A stretch of DNA of 64,000 nt from Opisthocomus hoazin. Lineage: Eukaryota > Chordata > Aves > Opisthocomiformes > Opisthocomidae. The notes below the pieces were generated by a model. It was given only the letters and a program-made list of their open reading frames with translations. It searched no databases and had not been told where the DNA came from. The stretch lies in NCBI RefSeq assembly GCF_030867145.1, contig NC_134414.1:80280504-80344503 (forward strand), written 5' to 3'. The position numbers and the translations under genes are program-made. Below, in pieces: positions 22,931 to 34,800 of the stretch. The stretch's first letter is position 1. The number at the start of each line of letters is the position of its first letter.

Positions 22931-25900
22931 GCAGATCGTCGGTGTTCTCACGTCAGAGCTCGGCTGCCGCTGAGCTGTTTTCCCTGCGTGGCTACACTGG
23001 GGTTTATCCCTTTTACATTCTTCCACTTTCTTCACTGTGACAGGTGCCCCGAAAACCTATGGCGGGTTATTCCCACAAATCCTGGAAATGTGACTGCTCT
23101 GGAACTGAGGCAGTAATAGAGATGGTACCATTTACATCTTTCTGTAGTTTGAAGAGAGGGCCTAAAAATGCAGACCAGATTAAAATAGGGCGAGTGAAGG
23201 AATGGAATTTCTTATTTCTGGTGGCTTGGAGAGAGGACACCGAGACGAGAAAAAAATAGATGCTGTGAGAGAGGTCTAGTACAGATCAATACGTTTTTGT
23301 AACATTCAAAATATTGCTGTCTTCCAGCAAAAACAGTGGCACATACAGTGGTGTATCAGAGGGCTTGGGCTTCCTGCTGCAGACACTGAAACACATTTTC
23401 ACAAGTCTTAAAATGGGATTCTGTGTTCAAGAAAACCTGTCGAGTGTTGGAAGTTTTTGAGGGAGTCTCCACTTTTTGGAGCAAAGTAGTATTCTCTTTC
23501 CTGCACACTGGCAAATGTTTTTAGAAAACCAAAGTGGACAAAATGGCATCATTTTAAACTGTAGTGAAGCATTCAACGTAACACAGAGGAAACAGATGTC
23601 AAAGTATGGGTAAATCTGGAAATATTATGGAAGTAGCTTTACAGCAGGGGAAAAGAAAATGAAAACCCTGTGTTAATGGATAGCAGCAAGATTTCTGGCC
23701 GAGAACTGAAGGGCTGAATTAAGAAGACTGATAGCAGAGCCACAGACATGGAACAAAGAGGACTTTTAAAACATTTTGAATGCCTTTGAAGCATTCCTTA
23801 GTGATGGTGTAGCCATCTGTTGATTGACATGTTGAAGACAGGTGGCAAGAAGCGGATCAGAGAGTGAGCTGACAGAGTTGTAGAGTTGGATATCATCTGC
23901 GTGGAGATGATGCCCTTTGTTGAAGCTGGCAGTGAGACCTCCCAGAGGAATAGGAGAAATACAAAAAAAGAAGTGAAAAAAACCCTCTGAGAAGTACAAA
24001 AGGCTGCAGTCTTGTGATGCTAGTGTATATTTGAAACAATACTAATTCTGACTTTATTAGAGTTTGTCATGATTAACATTGGTATGAGAGAGGAATCAAT
24101 TCCGTGTGTCTCCTGTTAAATGGAAAGTGCTCTGGGCACCACGACCAGGTCGTACCGATACTTGCAGTTGACAGGGGTATTTTGAACGTGCCTCTGGATG
24201 GATCAGGTCACCTCAGCAGTGTATCTGCTGAGGGATGTGTGTTGGTAGAGACAGGAACCCAAACTTGGCCAAGAGAGGAAGAATACCTAAATTGAGTCTT
24301 TGTTCAGATCTTTCACCAAGAATTGAAACTTTAAATTAATTTATGACCGCTATTTCCAGGTTCTTGCTGGCATGGCAGCTACAGAAGCTGTACCTTTTCT
24401 ATGTTGCTTTCAACAAATGGAACACAGAAATCTGTTCTAGTGTGTTACAGTTTCTGTGAAGTGTATCTATTTGGTTTAAGGATGAGCTGGATCTTTTACA
24501 AGTCCATTAAACAATTATTAAAAGTATCGAGTATGTAATATCCAACTGGTATTTGAAAGTTAAAACAATGGCGTTGCGCTGACCATTGTTGTCAGAGATG
24601 CAGACTACGCTTCAGATACGGCTGCTCAACAAGTGCGAGAGAGCAATGTATTGCTATAATTCTTACCAATTAATAATAGGAGTGCTTGGGCCTAGCTACA
24701 CAGTGCAGTTGAGTTAGGACACCCACGCTAGCGTGTCCACGTAGCGCAGTACCTCCCTCCAGGTAGGGCGAGGCGGTGATAACCCCAGTGCAGAAACCAA
24801 AGAGCCACACTAGCTTCCAGTTCTTGTTGGCTCTGTTGTGTACAGCTGGTTTCTGACCTTGTTCTGCTGGTCTTGACACACAAGGTGACATTAGCGGCAC
24901 TGCCAGTATACGCTAATGGCGAAGTATCAAAGTCCTTCTTTGCCTTGATTTGTCACTGTTACTGTGGCAGAGGGCAGCGGCGTTCGTTGGGAATATTCCT
25001 GTTCCCAGCCAGCATTTGGCAGCGAGGGCTGGGCTTCTTCCCTGATAACCTTGGGTAAGTACAACTTAGACATATGGATACGAGAGAGTTGTCTCCGCTC
25101 CCTCTGTACGTGGTGGGAGTAAAGCGGCATTTCTGAGACCTGATTAATGTTATGCTGAGGTGGACATCTAACCTAGGGCAGATGTGTCATGACTTAAAAG
25201 GGCCTGTTCCTCTCCACTAATTAACAAGAATCCCAATTAGTGTGTGAGGTATACATAACCACATTTTAGAAGTCTAAAGTTAGGTAGGATAAATATGTTT
25301 GTAGTGTTACCTTTACCAGGTTGCACAGGGCCGTGTCAGATGTTGTCTCATCCGGTCTCAAAAGTAGTCATCATCGTTCCACAGAGTGTGAGGCTGAGGT
25401 GCAACACGTGCTTGAGATCAAAATGCTACTACAGGATACTTATGAGTCCTTATTCTAGAGCTTTTCATATGTCTGTCATACAGGGAAGAGAACTGCAGTA
25501 CCTCCTTAGGATGTTGCTTTAAGGAAAATAATGCATTTTGATCAGGCTTCTTACGGTGCTTTTGCTGACACGTTTCTCAAATTTCACATTTAGGCATCTG
25601 AAGTTTGGTTCTAGCCTATATATAAGCCCTAAAATAACTGTGTCCCAATTTCCTGATGTGCCAATTTACTTGGAAGCAAGTGTGCTGAGTATCTCTGACA
25701 TGCTGGCCACTTTTTTTGAAGTCACTGTTATTGAAAATTTTGGCCAGAAGGACTCATTGAGGTTCCACTGCCAAGGTGATGTTCCTGTCAAACCTGCTTA
25801 TGGTATGCAGTCAGAGAGTCTTCAGGAGAGTGTAAATGTTGCTTTTCACTCAGTGAAAGACAAAGTCTGGCATTCTGTCACTCAGAAAAAAATTGCTAGT

Positions 25901-27439
25901 CCTGGTGCTATTTTGGGGAGGAATGGAGAGGACTTTGGGTGCTTTATGCAGCCTCACTTAAACTGAAAGGAAAGGCTAAAAAAATGGTGGTAACTGGGAA
26001 TCCCTTAAAATGTGCACCCATACCAGCTAACGATGCCACTTCATCCTTTCTTGCCGCAGCTTACCAGAAATAGAGCTAGGATGGTGAACTGCAGATCAAA
26101 TGGCCTCCAGAAGTAGCATCATATGCAGACAAAAGAATGTCAGCAATGCTGACTTGGTGCACATGTTTGGCAACCAGCAGTGCTCTCAGAAGAGCCTGGT
26201 GCTGAGACTTAAGGCTTGAATTTTCTCTGTCTCCTACCTCATTGAGGTGGTGTACTGCAGTAATGTAGGATCTGCTTAATAGCTTGCTCGTGCACAACTC
26301 CTTAAGCGCAAGTCGGAGGTATAACTACAAATTGCTTTGTAACTTGCCAGCTGGTGTCATGGGTACGGGCATTTAAACATTCTGGACTTGCAGACACATT
26401 TTGTTTCCTCCTTATCACACCGCATACTTAGACTAAGGCCTTATCAGTGGCTATGTTTTTACACAAGTAGTTGGTTTAATGTGAGAATATTTACATTTCT
26501 GCAAGAAAAATAAAATAGAGCATAAAATGAAGATACTGCAGGAGCAGGTGCACTACAAGTCAAAGAAGAAAATTGGTTCAGCAGTTGTTTGCCATCATGG
26601 TTTTAGATTAATTCGTACTGCATATTCACTTCAGGGCCAGCAGTGAACGTTTCTTGTATGTTTTACTGAATTACTGTCAGTGTGTTGTTTTTCTTCCACG
26701 GAGGCCTTGGATTGGGTGATGTTTACAGCAGTCCAGATGTGAAAGCTGGTTCCTCATTAAGTCACCCTGATCTTCTAATCCCGGGTTCACGTATTTCTAG
26801 GGCTGTATTTTATCCGATGGTTTTATCTAGCATTGTATCCAGGTCACGTGGAGTGTATGGAAAACTGCTTGAAACGCAGTCTCTGGGGTGGTGTTTAACA
26901 AGGTGTGCATGAGGATGTTTATGGGGTGTGAGAATGGGAGTCTATTCATTCTCCACGTGGAGTGTTACCGAGCCCAGTTCTCTTCTAACCTTGTCCTGGT
27001 GCAGCCATTAGAGGGGAGAGGAGTCTCTGAGCTGTTGTATTCAGCAGCCTGCAACGTCTGCCAATTGCTTGCCCGCTACCATACCGTACATCGTGCCCAG
27101 GTTCTTGGCTCTTGCATCTCCACCACCTGGCTGGGACCCAGTCTGAGGAACTGAGCTCTGAAGTTGTTTTGGGATAGAATGCACATTTGTCTGTATTACA
27201 TCAAGGCAGTATTCATCAGACTATCAAGGGGGCAGTGTAAAACAGATAATGCCTCTACTCTTTTTCTGCTCTGACAGGTCTAAAGAAATGCAAATTGTGT
27301 GATGGGCAAGTATATTTTTATCACTTGGCCCCCAGAACTGTTTCTGAAATATTGTGTGTATTTCTGGGGCATGGTCTTTGAATATCTATGTACATACATA
27401 TATGCATTGAATGGAAGCTGCGGTAAAGCAGGATTATGC
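22931..27439. other. Intergenic DNA right of the CpG island
   Basis: Apart from the LINE relic at 23.8 kb I recognise nothing. A good acceptor (CTTTCTTCACTGTGACAG) ends at 23043 and could serve a divergent transcript, but the nearest downstream donor is weak. The open frame 25538-25966 on the plus strand (142 codons, no recognised similarity) is within chance expectation for this much sequence. Confidence 0.5.
23766..23960 (-). mobile_element. Ancient LINE relic (L2/CR1 clade RT core)
   Basis: The minus-strand frame reads HLHADDIQLYNSVSSLSDP followed by ATCLQHVNQQM. This is the pattern of the L2-type reverse transcriptase core (Y-x-ADDTQLY, then an acidic/hydrophobic stretch and a 'CL..I..WM' segment). 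The usual Tyr before ADD is His, and nothing else of the element is clear. It is much more diverged than the CR1 copies. This is probably a very old insertion, and it could be inactive DNA or exapted. Confidence 0.55.
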
Positions 27440-28300
27440 CAGCTACCAGTGCTCTAATTAGCTCACTGAACTGAAAATAGTTAATGTAGTTAATCATTGG
27501 ATTACAACACAATGAGAAGCACACACCTAATAAATCACATTTTTTTATTATTATCTGTAAAGTGTCTGGCTGCTCGAGTAGTATTTTACAACTTTGCTTA
27601 ATTTCACCTTGTGCTTTTCAAAGCCAGTAGCAAAATTTCCAGGTTTTGTAATGCTATGGGATCAGACACCTATGCTCAGAGGTTTTTAATTCACCACTGC
27701 ATTACTCCAGTTCCAAGATCTGATCTGTGATTTGACTGCTATTTTCATTCAGCAAAACTGAAAGGTTAACTCTAAATTTATGAGCTAATTAGTACACTAA
27801 TACAAACCACGTTTATAATTTCCCTGAGTTTGCTTAATCCTTCATTACAAAAGTCAGTTCAGATGTCCATAAAAGCTTACAGAAAAAAAAAAGTATTTGT
27901 TTTCATTTTCATTAGGGAAAAGTGAAAATTCCAAAAGATTCTGGGCAGACAGAGCCACATTCTTTTTTTCTCATTAAAGTCCTTTTAGTTACAGTAGTTA
28001 GAGGAGGAAAACACTCTGCAGCTCTAGGCATATGCCTGCGAGGTTGCCAACACCAATAATTTTATCACAAGTTTAGTAAGATTTAGTGTTTTTCTTACAA
28101 AGCTCCAGCTCCAGAGTCCCATGATTATGAAATAATATTATCTTCCATTAAATGTGTATGTTAAAAAGAGTCCTTGTGGTTGCAAAGAAAATTTTGGAAA
28201 TATAAAATTAATGGCTGAAAAATTCTAATTGAAAAAGTATATAAGAGCCCCAGGTTAGTTTCTTTAAAATCAAGGTCTTAGAGGCAATCTCAGATTTTGA
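27440..28300. promoter_or_regulatory. AT-rich block with homeodomain-type sites (possible enhancer)
   Basis: Two CTAATTAG palindromes (27454-27461 and 27784-27791), a GTTAATCATT site near 27489 and several other TAAT cores lie in about 350 bp. There is no repeat, and open frames are short. The composition resembles conserved non-coding elements near developmental genes, and the location fits a SHOX regulatory desert if synteny holds. Without alignment this is a suggestion only; TAAT cores are frequent in AT-rich DNA. Confidence 0.2.
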
Positions 28301-28689
28301 GAGGTGTTTATTAATCTAAATATCGTGTCAGTAGCGGCACCAATTCCAGCAGTATTGCTTTTCAGGTATTTCTGTGTAGGATTTGGTGCTACATTCTTGA
28401 TATTCTTTTCCTACTCTAGAAACTTAGTTTTAAGACACAAAAGACCTACACGTTTTTGTGATTTAAAGACATCAGAGCACTGAGACTTAGGGTTGAGAGT
28501 TGGTTACATATTTCAGATATCGGAGCCAGACAGCAATTGAGTCTAATAATGTGCGTGTCTACTATTTCCTGAAAATTTGCTGCTACATGACCCCTATATG
28601 CATATATGTGACCCTACAACAAGCTCTCTTATGTGGTGCCAAAAAATGGCATTAGCTTCAGCTGCTTTATTGAATCGCTACCCAAGCTG

Positions 28690-28960
28690 GCTTGCATTCG
28701 CAGTGAACGAGACACGGCGTCTCAGCAGCGAACGCGTGGTGTGCCAGCTAACGCGGGAGCCTCTGCTCCCCTCCACGTTCGCTGGCGTTAGCGTGCGGAG
28801 GAAGAACAAAGGCCCTTCGAATGCCGGCCGGTGTTTTCTGCGCACTGTCACAACGTTGTTTGTCCTTCTCTCAAGAATGCACTTGGGGCGCGGTAGCAGA
28901 TGGCTGCCTTGAGCCAAGTTACTCCTTTTGAGAGTCCTCCACGCGCACCCGGCAGACAAG
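28690..28960. promoter_or_regulatory. CpG-dense islet with nested inverted repeats
   Basis: More than 20 CpGs occur in roughly 220 bases, surrounded by kilobases with almost none. Within it, GGGAGC-CTCT-GCTCCC (28755-28770) is a perfect hairpin. GCTAACGC (28747-28754) pairs with GCGTTAGC (28785-28792), and CAGCGAACGCGTGG (28726-28739) pairs imperfectly with CCACGTTCGCTG (28773-28784). Both strands are open over about 90-110 codons (plus 28577-28912, minus 28678-28959), with no recognised protein. It could be an orphan CpG island, a promoter of an unannotated transcript or a GC-rich insert. Confidence 0.5.
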
Positions 28961-29475
28961 TAGTCTGGCTGGTAAGAAGCACTTACCCGGCAGACTGCAG
29001 CTGTGAGGGGCTATACTGTTCCCAACGAAATATTCTGTCCCAGAGACAAGGTTAGAGAAGTAGTCCCTGTAATTAATGTTTAGCTTTTAATATTATCAGC
29101 TGAAAAGAGAAGTGAATGTGACAGCAGTCAGCAATTGCCAAGATACAGATCCAGTATTTCAACTCATAAAAGATCTGGGTCATTAGAAGAATGCTGCACT
29201 ATTATGGAAATGAGAAAAGTGCAAGCTGAAAGAAGACAAAGCTTGCATAGTGTCCCACGTGGTCCTAGGGAAAATAATTGAGGCTAAAGACTATAATTTG
29301 AATCTATGTGGAGCATTCGCAGGGGCTAAATTTATCTGGGTGATGCAGAGTTCGCTGGGCCTGAGCTGGGTTCCTGATCTCAACCGCCCTCCAGAAGAGC
29401 CTGTTGGTATCCCTTGGTTGTGAAAGTTCCCCCATGGGGCGTAGTGTCCACAGGCTAATACGGCCTTTGGGAATA

Positions 29476-29489
29476 GTCCCCATGGTAAC
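29476..29489. promoter_or_regulatory. X-box-like site in intergenic DNA
   Basis: GTCCCC-AT-GGTAAC matches the RFX X-box except for one base in the left half-site (C instead of purine). It stands alone, about 700 bp right of the CpG islet. Confidence 0.35.
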
Positions 29490-29908
29490 AGGAAACCAGA
29501 TTGTATTAGTATTTTAATGCTGGCGTTTCCTGACTTTTAAGCGCCTCCTCACGTAGCCTTACTGTCCTGACTCCATACCTAGCCCTTCTACAAGGAAGGG
29601 TGCTAAGAACTTTTCTGGAAGGATCAAGATCCAAATGCAGCTTTTCAACAAAATTAAAACATTTTTCAAACTGCCTTTTCTACTATGTTGTACATGTTTT
29701 TTCGTGTGTGTATCACACAGTGTATATTCCCACAGAGGTGTTCACCAAAGGAGTTCCAAATAAATGTCTGGAGAAGTAAGCGCATGCAGCAAGTGTCCTC
29801 GATGTTCTGAACTTTGAAATGCAGCTAATAGGTTAGTCGGAACTATGTGCCCGTTTCCCATCCTTCAGGACAGAGTGCAAGCTTCTGCTTGAATTACTTC
29901 AGAATTAC

Positions 29909-30293
29909 TGGGGCTGTTTAGCCTGGAGAAGAGGAGGCTGAGGGGAGACCTTATTGCTCTCTACAGTTACCTGAAAGGAGGTTGTAGTGAGGCGGGTGTT
30001 GGTCTCTTCTCCCAAGTAACTAGTGATGGGACGAGAGGAAACGGCCTCAAGTTGTGTCAGGGGAGGTTTAGATTGGGTATTCGGAAAAATTTCTTTACTG
30101 AAAGAGTGGTCAGGCATTGGAACAGGCTGCCCAGGGAGGTGGTGGAGTCACCATCCCTGGAGAAGTTCAAAAAGCGTGTAGATGTAGTGCTTAGGGACAT
30201 GGTTTACTGGTGGGCTTGGCAGTGTTAGGTTAGTGGTTGGACTCGATGATCTTAAAGGTCTTTTCCAACCTAAATGATTTTATGATTCTATGA
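29909..30293 (+). mobile_element. CR1 LINE, 3' fragment
   Basis: It starts abruptly at GGGCTGTTTAGCCTGGAGAAG in the ORF2 tail and ends with the 3' UTR (GGTTGGACTCGATGATCTTAAAGG, then ATTTTATGATTCTATGAA). It is of the same type as the fragment at 5.5 kb. Confidence 0.95.
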
Positions 30294-30844
30294 AGATCAC
30301 ATACTTAAATCCTGTTCTATGACAGCTTAAGTTCATTTTTGTGCTTCTCATTATGTAAAACACCCCACACTTTTTTCCTTTGTATATCTGTTTGGTATCT
30401 CTTCACTTTAACTTGTAAAATAATGCATTGTAATGACTTCTGTTTCTGCTAGTCCTGAATAGGTAAAGGATCTGGGAACAGTAATTGAGCTCTCTTTTAT
30501 CATTTTTTGGTGGTCCTGTTGCTTGCTTTCATTGCAGAACCACCCTTACACCAGTGCAGTGATGCCCTGTAATGTTTGGTTCCTAAATTGCTTGGACTAG
30601 GTTTTAAAAATGCAGTCCTTTTTTACCTGAAGCTAGACTGAAATGATGGTATTTGTGTGTCTCTCTAGGTTCGGCTCTTCGCCCGTTACTGTGCCGGTGG
30701 ATCACAAGTTACTGTTCTTGCTAGCATTCGTCATTTCTCACCAGTGTTTCTTAATTTGAAAGTTAGTTCAATATTAAGAGCTTCTACCTGTAAATGTTTC
30801 TAATAGAGCCATTATCCCTGACGGTCTGAGCACTTGTTCTGTTC

Positions 30845-31245
30845 CTGAGAGTGCTTCTGCGCACGCTTTTTCCACGTGCCTCGCACCCCGTCTTCACCCT
30901 GCGGCTGTGAAACTGCGCGAGCTGTGAAGGTGAACTCTGTGGGCAGGTTGGTTACAGAAAATAAATGCGCGGTGAGCACGCCTGGTGTCACGCGGGGCTC
31001 GGTGTTTCCACCTAGGAAGCTCGAGTCTGGGCCCTGTCCCTGTGAGCTGCTTGTGATGAGGGGGGAAGGAGAAACGTTATCCCTCAACCATGAAGGCCAC
31101 CTTGCGTCGGGCAGGTGTGGGGAGGTTACTCTGACCTGGGGGTTCCCCCCAGCAGCCCGGCCTGGACAGGGGCTGTGCACTGGGGCCACGCACGTGAGGT
31201 GAGAGCACGGGCGTGGAGGAGGCTTCTCCTTCTGCACAAGTTGCC
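30845..31245. promoter_or_regulatory. Second CpG-dense islet
   Basis: About 25 CpGs in 400 bases, clearly above the flanks. Plus strand 30876-31202 and minus strand 31237-30812 are both open (108 and 141 codons), with no similarity I recognise and no ATG start on the plus strand. At its right edge a strong plus-strand donor (GTGAG/GTGAGA, exon end 31198) is followed 3.4 kb later by the candidate exon at 34579. Together they could be the start of an unannotated transcript. Confidence 0.4.
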
Positions 31246-31718
31246 GTGCAGTCGGTAAAGGCAGCCTAGGACTGCTTTTTTAACACCGTGTCTTAACTTT
31301 TAGGTTGTTGCATCGCAATTTCAATTAAATGCTAGTTGTGTTTACAGTTAAGCATTCCTTGTGGCTTAAATACTCAAAATAAATAGAAAACAAATAACTT
31401 CAATACACTATTTTAAAACCAGATAGTTTCCATAATTCCATGCATCTCTAGAAGGGAAGAATGGAACTGTTGATGGAGTTTTTAAACCAAACCGTATTTA
31501 TGCAGCATCATTATGCTCTTGTTTTCCTGGAGACATTTTGTCCAAGTCCAAGTGTCCAAGCATGCTACATCAGTAGGGCGGTGCCAAGCTGCAGTTGTTC
31601 AAATCAGTTGTTTTGGTGTTGAACTTCAAAAGCAGCAAGACAGTTTTCCAAAATGAAACCAGTAGTCCTTCAGAAATATTGAGGTACCTGACACTGCTAT
31701 TTAAAATTTTGGGGCATG

Positions 31719-31860
31719 GAATCATAGAACCATAGAATCGCAGGATAGCTTGGATTGGAAGGGACCTTACAGATCCTCTGGTTCCAACCCCCCTGCCAGG
31801 GACAGGGACACCCGCCACTAGACCAGGTTGCTCAAAGACCCCTCCAACCTGGCCTTGGAA
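31719..31860 (-). mobile_element. CR1 LINE, short 3' fragment
   Basis: GAATCATAGAACCATAGAATCG at the left is the CR1 3' terminus, followed by the antisense 3' UTR text (GGAAGGGACCTTACAGATC, CCACTAGACCAGGTTGCTC). The break is near AACCTGGCCTTGGA. Confidence 0.92.
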
Positions 31861-34800
31861 ATGAAGCATTACAGCAGTCCAGTACATCACACAACTTTTA
31901 TGCAAAAAGCTATGTTTCCTTCTCTAAAAGCATTTAAAAGTATATTAAGACACTTCAGTAAACCAGCGTTGGACATGGCGGGTACATACTGGGAACAGAT
32001 CTGTTTTTCCCCCAGTTTTGTACTCCTTCATTTGAGCACTGGTAGGAAGATGCCCATGTTTTCCCTCAACGGTGGCTGCTTTTCACATGTTCTAACCTAC
32101 ATCAATTCTTAATGTTTTACTATACTTTTTGCAATGGAGATGTTATCGGTTAGGTAATCAGAAAAAGCCCCAGTTCTACCATGTAATGTGCATTTTTTGC
32201 ACCTTATGAGAATATTGAATAGACTTCATTATTTTTTTCAATACAAGTCTGAATTCTACCATTTGATTACCTGAACCAAAAGCATTTCAATTTGCCATCC
32301 ATCACCCTGACCAGTGTAAAATGCTGAATATTCAGATTAAATTGGAACTTTTTTTCTATGAATAAGGAATTTGATTCAATTCTATAATATACAGTGTCTC
32401 TGGGGAGAGGAAATTGAGCTGAAGGTCGCTGAAGGCAAGTGAGAAAATTGTATTATCCAAATACGAAATTCTTTTTCTTATCATCAAAACCTGAAATACA
32501 GCCATGGGGAATAAGGGGGTCAAGAGAGAATTCAATTAGAGATGAAAATGGAAAAGGTGCATTTTTCAACTTGCCTTTCATTTTTCCAAACAAGTGGCAG
32601 CAGTGAGCTGTGTAAGGACAATGAAATATTTGTCAAGCAGTTTAAACTTTTTTTTTTTCATTTCATATAAATCAGCAAACATTCTCAATCAGTTATAAAG
32701 AGATAGTAAAAGTCCGTATGAACATGGAGTGTCCAATTCTTCATAGCCTTAACCATTGCAGTTTTAGCTTGTGAATCAGTGGTGCAGGAGAGATAATGAA
32801 TACCTAATTGCAACAATTTATATGGATTAAATTGTCTTGTTAAGGGAGAACAGTTCTCAAATATTTATAAATAGTTTCCCGTCTATGATAGTTTGCGATA
32901 ACAATTTCTGCCCTTTTCCCTCATTGACTCATAATGTTCACTGATAAATGTTCAAAATAATTGTAGAGGCATCACGGTGTTATGCCATAAAAATGCTTGC
33001 TTTTTATTTATTGTAGTGTTTCTCTTTTTTATTTTCATGTAGACATCAAGAACTTATAAAATAAACCAGACCCTGTCCAATGTGGCCACCTCTGGAACAT
33101 GAATAATTACAGATACAGACCGTGCTTTCGCAAAGAGCTGCTCTGCTTGCTCCGTTCTCAGCTGCGTGACGGGTGTCGCTGCTGCCAGTGCAGCTGTGTC
33201 GGCAGAGCAGGAGTCCTCTTGTTACAGGTGTTTGCGCTGAGGCTCATGTCAGAGGAAAGAAGATTTCCAGTGAGATACTAGAATGCCAATTTAGCAGCTT
33301 CCTAAACTTGCTGTGTAAGTTGCACAGTGATTTACAAAATTAGCTTGAGGTAGCTCAGGGGTTCTTATTTTGTGTCTGTACTTGTCAGGTTTGTTTGCAG
33401 TCATTTCCTAAACATTTATTCTTTCCCAGACAAAATCACTGTGGTATTTACAGAAACCTTTCTGTATTTGATGAGTGGTCATTTTTAATAGTTTATCATT
33501 GCATAACCATTTATGGTCTGTCTGGTTAGGACAGGTGGTACCGTGTATAACCAAACTTTCAAATATACGTTAATTCTAAGGATTACTTCATTCATACTGC
33601 AAGTACCAATTCTAAGTTTGGATTGGATCCAATATCTACTAGAACTTAGTGAAGCTTTTCTCATATTCTGTGAAAAGGAATTTGAAAACATAGTTACTCT
33701 TGAAGCCAAATGCAGTTGTCTCTGAGATATAACCTGGAAAGCAAATCTTCAAACGCGGTGTAATAACCTGAATCTGACCATTGCCTTTTCGGTGTGTTTG
33801 TAATACTGTGTCATTATGAAAAGCCTGCTGTATTGACTATGAAGCGATTCTGCCTTTCAACAGAAGAGTCTCTTTTTTAGAAAATGAAATTAGCACTCAC
33901 AACCTTCGTTCTCTATTGGTGCAAGGACTGTATGTGCAGGTGTGAAATTAGGCGTTTTGCCGCTTCGTGAACACACGCACTCGGTGTTGTTAGGGAGCAG
34001 AAACAATGACGCGGTACTCAGCATGTCTCTGAACACGGGACAGCGTTCATAGGGATGAGTCATTTTCTCCCAGATTTAGCGATGCTTTAGAATGGTGGGG
34101 CCCGAACCTTCCCCAGAGCAGCCTTTTCTTGTTCCATGGGACAGAAATCTCAATTCTGGGATTTTTTTTGTACAACAAAATTAGGTTTCAATTTCGTTGG
34201 CTTGTTTCATTTAAAGTAGAATGGGTTGTGCTATAAACACTGAAATGAGCTGAAATGCAATTATTTCAGTGGGAATTCACCTTCTGTACATTTTTTAAGA
34301 TTTTACCATGCACCTGTCTGTATTTTTAAGTGCCAGAACACCTCCGTAAGCCTAGGGCCTAATAGGTTCACTGGCTTTCAGTGGAAGTGAAAGAGCTCTG
34401 CTGTTCAGATTGGATTACAAGACTGGGGTATTTGTCAAAAAATTCCTACTAGGTGCATCGGGAGTGTCTGCATGTTACTTATACAGAGATTTGAATAATT
34501 TTTATTTTTTTGAAAAGTGACAAAGGGTTTTACATTTCAGATCTAATGAACTAAGACTTACTTTAATTTTCTTTTCAGCCTATCACAGGAACAAGAATTT
34601 CATCCACGGTTGCTGAATTTTTCAAAGTGAAGGAAAAAGGACGTTACATAGGTAAGATTATTCAGTCTGGTTCTATTTGAATCTACTGAACTTACTTCTA
34701 TTTGACACAATGTAAAATTAATGTTTTTGGAATCGGGGGACTTCAATAACCTAAGAAAATTAAAAAATAAAGGGAGTTTTACTCAACTGAAATGAAATAG

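Noticed and set aside
25538..25966. 142-codon plus-strand open frame
   Set aside because: No similarity recognised and no convincing donor; kept only as a note.
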